Shown piece after piece: positions 16,373 to 25,176 of a stretch of DNA of 64,000 nucleotides. Each line of letters begins with the position of its first letter. The first letter of the stretch is position 1. The notes below the pieces were generated by a model. The model ran no database searches and was not told the origin of the DNA. It was given only the letters and a program-made list of their open reading frames with translations. A program made the translations under genes and the position numbers. This DNA comes from Qaidamihabitans albus. GTDB taxonomy: Bacteria; Actinomycetota; Actinomycetes; Mycobacteriales; Pseudonocardiaceae. The stretch lies in NCBI RefSeq assembly GCF_016464705.1, contig NZ_JAEHOB010000018.1:1-64000 (forward strand), written 5' to 3'.

Positions 16373-18625
16373 TCAGTTCGCCTTCCTCGCCTCGGCCAGC
16401 GCCTGCCAGACCCGCAGCGGTGTCGTGGGCATGTCGAGATGACTCACTCCGAGATGCGCCACGGCGTCCACGACGGCGTTGTGCACCGCGGGTGTCGAGC
16501 CGATGGTGGCCGCCTCCCCGATTCCCTTGACGCCCAGCAGGTTGCGCGTTGTCGGTGTCTCCATGTCCACCAGTTCGAAGTCCGGCAGCTCGGTCGCGGT
16601 GACGAACGAGTAGTCGGCCAGCGTCGCGGTGGTCGGGTTACCGTCCGGGTCGTAGCTCATGACCTCCAGCAGAGCCTGTGCGGCACCCTGGCCGAGCCCG
16701 CCGTGCCGCTGCCCGCGAAACGCCAGCGGATTGACCACGGGGCCGGCGTCGTCGGCGGCGATGAGCCTGCGCAGCTCGACCTTGCCGGTCAGCGTGTCGA
16801 CCTCGACCACCGCGAGATGGGCGCCGAACGGGAAGGTCGGCGCGCCGTCGCCGAACCAGACATCCGCCGAGAGCGTGCCCGCACCGGCCTGCCCGGCCAG
16901 CTGGGCCCAGGTGACACTGCCGCTCGACGGCGCGCCACGGACCTGCCAGGCGCCGTGCTCGACGTTCAGTTCCAGGTCCTGCGGCGCGGCCTCGAGCAGG
17001 TCGGCCACGAGTTCCCTGGCGCGGTCGATCACCTGGTCGGCGGCCTGCCGCACCGCCGAGCCGCCCAGTTGCAGCGAGCGGGAGCCGAAGGTGCCGATGC
17101 CCTTGGGCACCTCGTCGGTGTCGCCGTGCCGGACCGTGATCCGGTCCATCGGGATGCCGAGCCGGTCGGACAGCAGCATGGCCAGGGACGTGTCCAGCCC
17201 CTGGCCGTGCGGCGAACTGCCGGTGTAGGCCGTCACGGAGCCGTCCGGGTTGATGTCGACGCGACCGCTCTCGCCCCCGGCGTCACCACCGGTGATCTCG
17301 ACATAGGTCGCGATACCGAGGCCGAGCGCGACGGGGTCACCGCCCTCGCGCCGCCGGGCCTGCTCGGCGCGGAGCTCCTGGTACCCACCGGCTTCGAGCA
17401 CGCGCTCCAGCGCACCGGCGTACTCGCCCGTGTCGTACACCGCGCCGGTCGGCGTCTCGTAGGGGAACTCCTCGGGCCGGACGAAGTTGACCCGGCGGAC
17501 CTCGGCCGGGTCCATCCCGATCTCCGCCGCGAAGAGGTCCATCGCCCGCTCGATCGCCGCCGTGGCCTCGGGCCGTCCGGCGCCGCGGTAGGGCGCGATC
17601 GGCGTCGTGTTGGTGACGACCGCGCGGCTGGCGGCCTCGACCTTCGGGAAGTGGTACACGCCCGAGGCCATCAGCTCGGTCAGCGTCGGCAGGAACATGG
17701 CGCGGGGATAGGCGCCCGCGTCCTGCACCACGTCCAGCCGGAACGCCTGGACGGTGCCGTCCCGCCGCCCGCCGATGGTGACCGTGTTCTGCTGCGCCCG
17801 GCCGTGCGTCATCGACGTGAGGTTCTCGCTGCGTGTCTCGGTCCACCTGACCGGCCGCTCCACCCGGCGGGCCGCCCAGCCGAGTACGACCGCCTCGGGG
17901 TCCGCGCCGATCTTCGCGCCGAAGCCGCCGCCGACGTCGGGCGTGACGACACGGACGGAGTCCTCGCCGACGCCGAGCCCGCCGGCCACGATCGTGCGGG
18001 CGATCTGGGCGTTCTGCGTGGACAGCCAGATGGTCAGCCTGCCGTTCGCGTCCCAGGCGCACGCGGCACCGCGCACCTCGAGCGGCGCGGGCGCCACGCG
18101 CTGGTTGACGATCGTCCGGGTGAGCACGACCTCGCACCCGTCGAACGCCGTTTCGTCGAACTCGCCGCGCGCCTGCATGACGTTGCTCCCGGTATCGGGG
18201 AACAGCAGCGTCTCCCCCGCCAGCGCCGCGTCGATGCTCGCGACCGCCGTCAGCGGCTCGTAGTCGATGTCGATCAGCTCGGCGGCATCGGCCAGCTGGT
18301 ACGGGTGCTCGGCGAGCACCAGCGCGACCGGCTCACCGACGTAGCGCACGACCCCGTCGGCGAGCCACGGCTGCCCGACCGGCCCCGCGCTCCCCGCCGC
18401 CAGGTCGATGTCCGCGGCGGTGTACACGGCGACCACGCCCGGCGCGGTGAGCGCCTCCGAGACGTCGACCGAGGTGATCCGGGCATGGGCGATCGGGCTG
18501 CGCAGGAACATCGCGTGGACGGCACCGGTGAGTGCGTCTTCGCGCAGATCCTCGACGTAGGTACCGCCTGTCGTGATCAGCTGGTGATCCTCGACGCGGA
18601 GCACTCTGGTGCCGGAAATGCTCAT
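16373..18625 (-). CDS. Molybdenum hydroxylase large subunit (CoxL-like, not a CO dehydrogenase)
   Basis: This 750-residue protein is the molybdenum-cofactor subunit of a xanthine-oxidase-family enzyme. It shows the substrate-domain start (residues 1-130), [10 protein letters not shown] near 235-244, and the catalytic glutamate block [12 protein letters not shown] near 705-716. The active-site loop reads [11 protein letters not shown]. True aerobic CO dehydrogenases have AYRCSFR there, with the copper-binding Cys, so this is an aldehyde- or heterocycle-oxidising relative even if it resembles CoxL overall. The ATG at 18625 follows GGGAGGCCAG, while an extra 13-codon extension lacks such a site. 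The operon lacks the maturation genes (CoxD/E/F-like), which must be elsewhere. Confidence 0.9.
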   Translation of the reverse strand: MSISGTRVLRVEDHQLITTGGTYVEDLREDALTGAVHAMFLRSPIAHARITSVDVSEALTAPGVVAVYTAADIDLAAGSAGPVGQPWLADGVVRYVGEPVALVLAEHPYQLADAAELIDIDYEPLTAVASIDAALAGETLLFPDTGSNVMQARGEFDETAFDGCEVVLTRTIVNQRVAPAPLEVRGAACAWDANGRLTIWLSTQNAQIARTIVAGGLGVGEDSVRVVTPDVGGGFGAKIGADPEAVVLGWAARRVERPVRWTETRSENLTSMTHGRAQQNTVTIGGRRDGTVQAFRLDVVQDAGAYPRAMFLPTLTELMASGVYHFPKVEAASRAVVTNTTPIAPYRGAGRPEATAAIERAMDLFAAEIGMDPAEVRRVNFVRPEEFPYETPTGAVYDTGEYAGALERVLEAGGYQELRAEQARRREGGDPVALGLGIATYVEITGGDAGGESGRVDINPDGSVTAYTGSSPHGQGLDTSLAMLLSDRLGIPMDRITVRHGDTDEVPKGIGTFGSRSLQLGGSAVRQAADQVIDRARELVADLLEAAPQDLELNVEHGAWQVRGAPSSGSVTWAQLAGQAGAGTLSADVWFGDGAPTFPFGAHLAVVEVDTLTGKVELRRLIAADDAGPVVNPLAFRGQRHGGLGQGAAQALLEVMSYDPDGNPTTATLADYSFVTATELPDFELVDMETPTTRNLLGVKGIGEAATIGSTPAVHNAVVDAVAHLGVSHLDMPTTPLRVWQALAEARKAN

Positions 18626-18837
18626 CTGGCCTCCCACTACGGCTACGCCGACGATCATGCCCATCCCGCGGCGCGGCCGTCACGCCGGGGTCTCCCCGGC
18701 GCCGCCGCCGACCGCAGTCAAGCGCACCGGCCGACCCTGTCATACCACCCCTTTCACCAGGCGGAAGAAGGGGATGGCGGCGCTCCCGGCGCGCGACGCC
18801 GGGGGTACTCGCCGACGCATCCGCGTGTTCCCGGCTG

Positions 18838-18864
18838 TAACAGTGCTACTATAACAGCGCTGTT
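18838..18864. promoter_or_regulatory. Operator-like repeats upstream of the prolyl iminopeptidase gene
   Basis: TAACAGTGCT and TAACAGCGCT are direct repeats 14 bases apart, and the second forms the 12-bp palindrome AACAGCGCTGTT. They end 32 bases before the ATG, in an AT-rich island. This suggests a repressor site, but no cognate regulator is adjacent. Confidence 0.5.
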
Positions 18865-18896
18865 GCATTTGCCGCCGAAGCCGAAGGAGCCGCGAC

Positions 18897-19877
18897 ATGG
18901 CCGGGCTTTATCCGCCCGTCGAGCCGTACGACCACGGGATGCTGGACACCGGCGACGGGAACCTCGTGTACTGGGAGACCTGTGGCGACCCGGCGGGAAA
19001 GCCGGCGCTGATCTTGCACGGTGGGCCGGGCGCCCCGAACTGGCTCGCGGCTCCCCGCTACTTCGATCCCGAGCGGTACCGGATCGTGAACTTCCACCAG
19101 CGCGGCTGCGGCCGGAGCACCCCGCACGCGAGCGATCCCGCGACGGACCTGAGCACCAACACCACCGATCGCCTCATCGCCGACATGGAACTGCTGCGCG
19201 AGCACCTCGGCATCGAGCGCTGGCTGCTCCTCGGCGGCTCCTGGGGCAGCACGCTCGCCCTCGCCTACGCCGAGCGGAATCCGCGCCAGGTGACGGAGAT
19301 CGTCCTCGTCTCGGTCACGACCACGCGGCGCAGCGAGATCGACTGGCTGTACCGGGGTGTCGGGCGCTTCTTCCCCGCTGAATGGGACCGGTTCCGCGCC
19401 GGGGTGCCCGAGGCGGACCGCGACGGTGACCTGGTCGCGGCCTACGCGCGGCTGCTGGAGGACCCCGATCCGCGCGTGCGCGAGCAGGCTGTGCTCGACT
19501 GGTGCGCGTGGGAGGACGCGGTGGTCTCCCTCGAGTCCGACGGGCCCGCGAACCACATGAGCGGGCTGCCTCCGGCCGACCGGACGGCGCTGGTCCGCCT
19601 CTGCGTGCACTACTTCGCCCACGCCGCCTGGCTGGAGGAGGGGGCACTGTTGCGGGACGCCCACCGGCTCGCCGGAATCCCCGGTGTCCTGGTCCACGGC
19701 CGTCTCGATCTGGGCGGGCCACCCCACACGGCGTGGGAGCTGGCCAGGGCCTGGCCGGACGCGGAGCTGGCCGTCATCCCCGACTCCGGACACAAGGGCG
19801 ACAACGACGCCACGCGGCAGCGGCTGCGGCGCGCGATGGACGATTTCGCCGGGCGCGCGAGGGCCGGGAGCGGCTAG
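18897..19877 (+). CDS. pip: Prolyl iminopeptidase (S33, alpha/beta hydrolase)
   Basis: This 326-residue protein has the proline iminopeptidase hallmarks: the oxyanion-hole motif HGGPG near residues 41-45, RGCGRSTPH near 68-76, and the nucleophile elbow GGSWGS (Ser near 113-115). The catalytic Asp and His are probably in HGRLD and DSGHKG near the C-terminus. It removes N-terminal proline from peptides in the cytosol. The ATG follows GAAGGAGCCGCGAC. An operator-like repeat lies just upstream, and a LigD-type polymerase gene follows nine bases downstream, so they may share a transcript. Confidence 0.93.
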   Translation: MAGLYPPVEPYDHGMLDTGDGNLVYWETCGDPAGKPALILHGGPGAPNWLAAPRYFDPERYRIVNFHQRGCGRSTPHASDPATDLSTNTTDRLIADMELLREHLGIERWLLLGGSWGSTLALAYAERNPRQVTEIVLVSVTTTRRSEIDWLYRGVGRFFPAEWDRFRAGVPEADRDGDLVAAYARLLEDPDPRVREQAVLDWCAWEDAVVSLESDGPANHMSGLPPADRTALVRLCVHYFAHAAWLEEGALLRDAHRLAGIPGVLVHGRLDLGGPPHTAWELARAWPDAELAVIPDSGHKGDNDATRQRLRRAMDDFAGRARAGSG

Positions 19878-19886
19878 TTTCGTCGC

Positions 19887-20828
19887 ATGGCCAAAGACGC
19901 CAAGAGCCCCGCGGTCGAGCTCGAGGTCGGGAACCGCACGGTCCGTATCTCCAACCCGGACCGGGTGTACTTCCCGGCCCGGGGAGAAACGAAGCTCGAC
20001 CTCGTCAACTACTACCTCTCGGTCGGCGAGGGCATCGTGCGCGCGCTGCGCGAGCGGCCATGCATGTTGCACCGCTTCCCTTCCGGCGTGAGCGGCGAGA
20101 AGGTCCACCAGAAACGGGTCCCGCAAGGCGCGCCGCCGTGGCTGGAGACGGTGCGGGTCGACTTCCCGCGCTACGGCAGGCACGCCTACGAGCTGTGCGT
20201 GACCGAGCCGGCCAGCGTCATCTGGGCCGTGCAGATGTCCACCGTGGAGTTCCACCCGTGGAACTCCCGCCGGGCCGACACCGAGCGGCCCGACGAGTGG
20301 CGCATCGACCTCGATCCCATGCCGCGCTGCGAGTTCGGCACCGTGCGCCGGGCCGCCCACGTCGCGCGTGAGGTCCTGGACGAGCTGGGCATGGTCGGCT
20401 GGCCGAAGACCTCGGGGGGCCAGGGCCTGCACATCTACGTCCGGATCGAGGCCCGGTGGGGCTTCTCGGAGGTGCGCAGGGCCGCGCTCGCCTTCGCCAG
20501 GGAGGTCGAGCGGCGCGCGCCGCGGGAGGTGACGACCGAGTGGTGGCGCAAGGACCGCGACCCCACGATGCTGTTCGTCGACTACAACCAGAACGCCAGG
20601 GACCACACGATCGCCAGCGCCTACTCGGTGCGCGGCGTGCCGGAGGCGACCGTGTCCACACCGATCACCTGGGACGAGATCGACGACGTCGATCCTCGCG
20701 CCTGCACCATCGCGACCGTGCCCGGCCGCTTCGCCGAGTTCGGCGACCTGCACGCGGGCATCGACGACGTCGCCTACTCGCTCGACCCCCTGCTGGAGTG
20801 GGCGGACCGGGACGGGCTGGAGAGCTGA
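19887..20828 (+). CDS. LigD-type polymerase-domain protein (PolD), first copy
   Basis: This 313-residue protein is a stand-alone member of the archaeo-eukaryotic primase superfamily equivalent to the polymerase domain of DNA ligase D. The metal-binding block is WRIDLDPMP near residues 139-147. The phosphate/nucleotide-binding block KTSGGQGLHIYV is near 173-184, and FVDYNQNARDHTIASAYSVRG, which includes the third acidic residue, follows. No ligase or nuclease domain is attached. Such proteins add ribo- or deoxynucleotides during end joining or gap repair. It is convergent with a second polymerase-domain gene 13 bases away. No ku or ligD gene is in the window. Confidence 0.9.
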   Translation: MAKDAKSPAVELEVGNRTVRISNPDRVYFPARGETKLDLVNYYLSVGEGIVRALRERPCMLHRFPSGVSGEKVHQKRVPQGAPPWLETVRVDFPRYGRHAYELCVTEPASVIWAVQMSTVEFHPWNSRRADTERPDEWRIDLDPMPRCEFGTVRRAAHVAREVLDELGMVGWPKTSGGQGLHIYVRIEARWGFSEVRRAALAFAREVERRAPREVTTEWWRKDRDPTMLFVDYNQNARDHTIASAYSVRGVPEATVSTPITWDEIDDVDPRACTIATVPGRFAEFGDLHAGIDDVAYSLDPLLEWADRDGLES

Positions 20829-20841
20829 CCGCCGCGGGCGC

Positions 20842-21789
20842 TCAGCTTCGGCGGGCCCGTGCGCGCCGTTTACCCGCGTGCATGGCCTGCACCCGGGCGA
20901 CCGGGATCGCGTGGCCCTCCTCGACCAGCTCCGCGCCCAGCCGCTGCGGTGCGGGCATCTCCCCGGCCCAAGGGTCCCGGCCTTCGAGCAGCCGCACGGC
21001 GGTGTGCAGCGTGAAGTCCGCCGGGGCGACGCGATCGAGCTCGTCCCAGGCGACCGGGAACGACACCGGCACGCCCGGCCGCAGGCGCGGGCTGTAGGCC
21101 GCCACGACGGTCGCCCCGCCCGCGCGGGTGGAGTCGAGAAAGACCTTGCCCTCCCGGTCGTCGCGGATGTAGGCGGTGGTCGCCAGCACCGGATCCAGCC
21201 GCTCGGCACGCGCGGCGAGGGCCCGGGTGGCCGCGGCGACGTCATCGGCCCCGTGCCCCTCGACCGGGACGAACACGTGCACGCCCTTCGCGCCGCTGGT
21301 CTTGACCGCGCCGGCCAGTCCCGCGTCGGCCAGCGCCTGGCGGACCAGGCGGGCGGCCCGGACGGCGAGGGGGAACGCGTTTTCAACCGGCGGGTCGAGG
21401 TCGAGCACGAGGTGGGTGGGCCTGCCCTCGCTGCCTGCGGGGACCAGCGCCGGGTGGTACTCCACCGCACGCTGGTTGGCGAACCACAGCAGCGTGGGGC
21501 GGTCGTCGCACAGGGCGTAGGAAACGTCGCGCTGCGAGGACTCCGCCCACAGCGACACCGTCCGCACCCAGGACGGCGTGTACTTCGGGACGTTCTTCTG
21601 CATGAACGGCGCCTGGCCGCGCAGTACGCGGATCACCGAAAGCGGCCTGCCCCGCAACTCCGGCAGTATCCGGTCCCGGACGGCGTCCAGGTAGTCCACC
21701 AGGTCGCGCTTCGTGGCGCCCGCGTCCTCGAACAGGGGCTGGTCGAGGTTCGTCAGCGACACCCCGGCCCGCTTCTCCGCACCGCTCAT
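20842..21789 (-). CDS. LigD-type polymerase-domain protein (PolD), second copy
   Basis: This 315-residue paralogue has the same catalytic blocks: VLDLDPP near residues 128-134, KTSGAKGVHVFVPV near 163-176, and FLDSTRAGGATVVAAYSPR near 218-236. It is clearly diverged from the convergent first copy and is closer to the polymerase proteins with a short basic C-terminus (GKRRARARRS). The ATG at 21789 was chosen; an upstream in-frame extension runs through a short palindrome. Two convergent polymerase-domain genes suggest division of labour in end processing or base-excision-type repair, but that is inference. Confidence 0.88.
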   Translation of the reverse strand: MSGAEKRAGVSLTNLDQPLFEDAGATKRDLVDYLDAVRDRILPELRGRPLSVIRVLRGQAPFMQKNVPKYTPSWVRTVSLWAESSQRDVSYALCDDRPTLLWFANQRAVEYHPALVPAGSEGRPTHLVLDLDPPVENAFPLAVRAARLVRQALADAGLAGAVKTSGAKGVHVFVPVEGHGADDVAAATRALAARAERLDPVLATTAYIRDDREGKVFLDSTRAGGATVVAAYSPRLRPGVPVSFPVAWDELDRVAPADFTLHTAVRLLEGRDPWAGEMPAPQRLGAELVEEGHAIPVARVQAMHAGKRRARARRS

Positions 21790-21821
21790 CGGATGAGCTT
21801 GCCACGCCGACGCGGCCACGT

Positions 21822-21849
21822 CTCGTGAGTGGCCACCCGCACTCACGAG
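21822..21849. repeat. Short variant of the CTCGTGAGTG palindrome (copy 2)
   Basis: Arms CTCGTGAGTG and CACTCACGAG flank only eight bases, GCCACCCG, so the central stem and loop of the other copies are missing. It lies between divergent genes, where a terminator is not expected. It may be a deleted or decayed copy. Confidence 0.7.
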
Positions 21850-21957
21850 CGACCCGCGTCACAAGACGATGGCGGGCAACCGGGAACAAAGTGAGCCAGC
21901 GGGTTGCTGACGATCATGTCAGCTCCGCGCGTTCCCCCGCCGCCGCGAAAGGTCACG

Positions 21958-23235
21958 ATGTCGAGAACCGCACTGGACGGCCCTTCGGCCGGGAAGACCG
22001 CAGCACCGGAGACGGCGGAACCGACCGGCGCGCAACGGGTTCGCATCATCCTGGTCCTGGGCGCCCTGGTGGCGCTGGCGCCGCTGACCATCGACATGTA
22101 CCTGCCAGCCCTGCCTGCCATCAGCGACGATCTCGGCGTCTCCTCCTCCACCGTCCAGCTGACGCTCACCGGCACGTTGCTGGGGCTCGGCCTCGGCCAG
22201 TTGTTCATCGGCCCGTTCGCTGACGCGGTAGGCCGCAGGGTTCCGCTGATCGCCGGTACGAGCCTGCACATCGCGGCGTCCCTGCTGTGTCTCGTCGCCC
22301 CGAACATCGCGGTGCTGAGTGTCCTCCGCACCCTGCAAGGTGTCGGCGCCGCCGCCGCGATGGTCGTCGCGCTGGCCGTGGTCCGCGACCTGTTCGCCGG
22401 GCGGGCGGCCGCCACGACGCTGTCCCGGCTGATGCTGGTGATGGGCGCGGCGCCCATTCTCGCGCCGACGCTCGGCGGCGCGATCCTGCTGACCGGTTCC
22501 TGGCGCGGCGTCTTCGGTGCCCTTGCGGTGCTCGGTGTGCTGCTGCTGATCGTGGCCGTCCTCGCCCTCAAGGAGACCCTGCCGCCGGAGCGGCGGCGGG
22601 CCGGCGAGATCAGGCCGGTGCTGCGCACGTACCGTTCGCTGCTCGTCGATCGCGAGTTCGTGGCACTGACCCTGGTGGCGGCGCTCGGGATGTCCGCCCT
22701 CTTCGCCTACGTCTCCGGGTCCTCGTTCGTGCTGCAGGAGCAGTACGGGCTGGACCAGCAGGAGTTCGCGCTCATGTTCGGCGCCGGAGCGATCGCCATC
22801 ATCGGCGCCTCGCAGTTCAACGTGGTGCTGCTCGGCCGGTTCGGTCCGCGCCGGATCGTGTTCTTCGCGCTGGCCGCGGCCACGGCCTTCGGCCTGGTGC
22901 TGACCGCGATGGCGGTCACCGGGCTCGGGGGCCTGCTGGGCTTCGTAATCCCGCTGTTCTTCGTCATGGCGGCGGTCGGCTTCGTGCTGCCGAACGCGCC
23001 CGCGCTCGCGCTGTCCCGGCACGGGGAGGCGGCCGGAACCGCCGCCGCCGTGCTGGGCGCGGCGCAGTTCGGCCTCGGCGCGCTCGTCGCCCCGCTCGTG
23101 GGCGTGCTCGGCAACGGCGGGCCCGCCATCGCGATCACGATGACCTGCGGTTCGGCGGTCGCGTTCGCCGCCCTCGCGGCCGTCGTGCTGCGCGCCCGGC
23201 GTACCCAAGCCCTCGTGAGTGCGCAGACGAGTTAG
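21958..23235 (+). CDS. Bcr/CflA-type MFS drug exporter
   Basis: This protein of about 425 residues has twelve predicted transmembrane segments. It carries APLTIDMYLPALPAI near residues 36-50, the signature of the Bcr/CflA subfamily of drug:H+ antiporters. The motif A equivalent is GPFADAVGRR near 85-94. The ATG at 21958 follows GAAAGGTCACG; an earlier TTG (21904) and ATG (21916) are possible but add a basic proline-rich tail. The last eight codons run into a 46-bp palindrome, and the TAG stop lies in its loop. The same repeat supplies the stop of the convergent QsuB-like gene. Confidence 0.9.
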   Translation: MSRTALDGPSAGKTAAPETAEPTGAQRVRIILVLGALVALAPLTIDMYLPALPAISDDLGVSSSTVQLTLTGTLLGLGLGQLFIGPFADAVGRRVPLIAGTSLHIAASLLCLVAPNIAVLSVLRTLQGVGAAAAMVVALAVVRDLFAGRAAATTLSRLMLVMGAAPILAPTLGGAILLTGSWRGVFGALAVLGVLLLIVAVLALKETLPPERRRAGEIRPVLRTYRSLLVDREFVALTLVAALGMSALFAYVSGSSFVLQEQYGLDQQEFALMFGAGAIAIIGASQFNVVLLGRFGPRRIVFFALAAATAFGLVLTAMAVTGLGGLLGFVIPLFFVMAAVGFVLPNAPALALSRHGEAAGTAAAVLGAAQFGLGALVAPLVGVLGNGGPAIAITMTCGSAVAFAALAAVVLRARRTQALVSAQTS

Positions 23236-23257
23236 AACTCGTCTGCGCACTCACGAG
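23212..23257. terminator. 46-bp palindrome, copy 3 (stop codons for both convergent genes)
   Basis: This is a perfect 20-bp stem with a TTAGAA loop and variable inner triplets CGC/GCG. The TAG stop of the + strand exporter is in the loop (23233-23235). The TGA stop of the - strand gene is at 23253-23251 in the right arm. It is therefore both coding end and probable bidirectional terminator. Confidence 0.8.
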
Positions 23258-25107
23258 GCATGGCCAGCGCGGGCGGACCTCGCCGCACGGTGCGCCGCCA
23301 TCCGGACCGGGGCGTTGCCTGCGCCGTGGCCGCGGTACCCGCCCACCCGCTGCACCACCTCGAAGAAGACGCGCGAGCCGAGCACCTCGGTGTGGAAGTG
23401 GAAGTACTCCCCCGACTCGTCGCGGTCGTAGAGCACGTGCTGCTCACGCAGCGCCGCGAGCAGGCGGGGGGCCGGCCCTAGCCGGGCGTCGAGGTCGTCG
23501 TAGTAGTTGTCCGGGATCGCCAGCAGTGGAGCTCCCCGTTCCCGCATCGCCCTGGCGCTGGTGAAGATGTCGTCGGTGGCGAAGGCGATGTGCTGGGGAT
23601 CGGGCACGCCGGGCGCCCAGGTGCCCCGGCGCAGGACCGTGCCGTTCAGCGCGATCCGCACCTGCCCGTGCACATCCTCGACCGTGCGGCTGCGGACGAG
23701 CCCGAACGGCGCGGCGAACTCGCTGTCGCCGTGCTGGTCCAGCCCCAGCACCGAGCGGTAGAACAACGTCGCCTCGTCGAAATGGTCGAACGGCTGCGTC
23801 AACGCCACGTGGTCGATACGGGTCAGGCCGGTGGCCATGTGCGCCTCGGCGCCGGTCAGGATGAAGTCGGACAGCCAGCCCGCGGGCTCGCCGGCCCCGG
23901 TGCGGCAGAAGAACACCGACGTGCCGTCCGGGGCGGCGACCGCGGACAGGTCCGCCTCCGCGGGCCCGCGCAGGCGCGGCAGCACCGGCGCGAGCAGCGC
24001 CTCGGCCCGGCGCGCCGAGCGGGCCGGGTCCGCCGTCTCGACGGCCAGCGCGCCGACCGCGTCCGGCTCCGTGCCCGCGCAGTTGAGCAGCACGCGGGCC
24101 GTGCCCTGCTGCCACAGCTGCACGGGCTTGGACCGGTGCTGACCCAGATGCGCGAAGCCGAGCGAGGCCAGCGTCCGCTCCACCAGCGGCGCCGCCTCGT
24201 CGTCCACCACCAGCTCGGCGAACGCGTATCCGGCCGGGGGCGGCGCCGAGGGTGGCCGGGCCAGCTCGACGCGTTCCCGGGCCGCCGCGGGGACCCGCTG
24301 CCCGATCCGCTCCTCGAGGGCGATCAGCGATCGCAGTCCGTCGACGGCCGCGCGGTCCGGGGCGGACTGGCGGAACACGTCGTTGAACACCTCGAGCGAC
24401 AGCGGACCGGCATAACCCGCCGCGAGCGCGTGGCCCACGAACGCCGTCAGATCGAACGATCCCTGACCGGGAAAGAGGCGATGGTGCCTGCTCCACTGCA
24501 GGACGTCCATGTTCAGCTGCGGCGCGTCGGCGAGCTGGAGGAAGAACAGCTTCCCCCCGGGGACCCCGGCGATGCCCGCAGGGTCACCGGAGCGCGAGAG
24601 CACGTGGAAGCTGTCCAGGCACAGCCCCAGGGCCGGGTGGTCACCGCGCTCCACGATCCGCCAGGAGTGCTCCCAGGTGTCGACGAACCGGCCCCATGCC
24701 AGCGCCTCGTAGGCGATCCGGAACCCGTGTCCGGCGGCGCGCTCGGCGAGCGTGCGCAACTGCGCGGCGGCGAGCTCGTCGTCGTCGACGGCCTCCGGAG
24801 AGACCGACGAGCAGACGAGCATCGTCTCCGCCCCGAGCCGCCCCATCACCTCGAACTTGCGCTCCGCCCGGCGCAGGTTGCGGGCGAGGGTCTCCGGTCC
24901 GACCGCCTCGAAATCGCGGAAAGGCTGGTAGAGGTCGATCGACAGACCCAGCTCGGCGCAACGCCGCCGGATCCGCTCGGGTGACCACGCCGAGGCGATG
25001 AGGTCGTTCTCGAAGATCTCCACACCGGAGAAACCGGCGTCCGCCGCCGCGTTCAGCTTGTCCTCCAGGGTGCCGGAGAGGCACACCGTGGCGATCGTCC
25101 TGCGCAT
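23251..25107 (-). CDS. qsuB: 3-dehydroshikimate dehydratase with C-terminal HPPD-like domain
   Basis: This 618-residue protein converts 3-dehydroshikimate to protocatechuate. The N-terminal sugar-isomerase-type TIM barrel (1-280) keeps the four metal ligands of the family: Glu134 (AYEALAWG), Asp165 (LCLDSFH), Gln191 (FLQLAD) and Glu239 (LSLEVF). The C-terminal half (about 290-605) is a 4-hydroxyphenylpyruvate-dioxygenase-like VOC domain. Its ligands are probably His in DHVALTQ, His in QHIAFATDD and Glu in FFEVVQR. This two-domain architecture is the QsuB/QuiC1 type. The ATG follows GGGAGAACG. It is the last gene of the LacI-divergent operon with a TRAP transporter and zinc dehydrogenase. Its stop lies inside a 46-bp palindrome. 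Confidence 0.92.
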   Translation of the reverse strand: MRRTIATVCLSGTLEDKLNAAADAGFSGVEIFENDLIASAWSPERIRRRCAELGLSIDLYQPFRDFEAVGPETLARNLRRAERKFEVMGRLGAETMLVCSSVSPEAVDDDELAAAQLRTLAERAAGHGFRIAYEALAWGRFVDTWEHSWRIVERGDHPALGLCLDSFHVLSRSGDPAGIAGVPGGKLFFLQLADAPQLNMDVLQWSRHHRLFPGQGSFDLTAFVGHALAAGYAGPLSLEVFNDVFRQSAPDRAAVDGLRSLIALEERIGQRVPAAARERVELARPPSAPPPAGYAFAELVVDDEAAPLVERTLASLGFAHLGQHRSKPVQLWQQGTARVLLNCAGTEPDAVGALAVETADPARSARRAEALLAPVLPRLRGPAEADLSAVAAPDGTSVFFCRTGAGEPAGWLSDFILTGAEAHMATGLTRIDHVALTQPFDHFDEATLFYRSVLGLDQHGDSEFAAPFGLVRSRTVEDVHGQVRIALNGTVLRRGTWAPGVPDPQHIAFATDDIFTSARAMRERGAPLLAIPDNYYDDLDARLGPAPRLLAALREQHVLYDRDESGEYFHFHTEVLGSRVFFEVVQRVGGYRGHGAGNAPVRMAAHRAARSARAGHAS

Positions 25108-25133
25108 CGTTCTCCCTCTCCCGGCTCCGCCAT

Positions 25134-25176
25134 GCTGTCCGGCGGCGCTGTCCGGCGCTGTCCGGCGCTATCCGGC
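25134..25176. repeat. Short tandem repeat after the dctP stop
   Basis: The 10-bp unit GCTGTCCGGC occurs three times, with one 3-bp interruption, followed by a variant GCTATCCGGC that contains the stop codon of the TRAP binding protein (TAG on the minus strand). It fills most of the 60-base gap before the QsuB-like gene. Confidence 0.6.

Noticed and set aside
18849-21470. An 873-codon open frame on the - strand opposite pip and the first polymerase gene
   Set aside because: Low-complexity Arg/Ala/Pro composition and no motifs. It runs antisense to well-supported genes.
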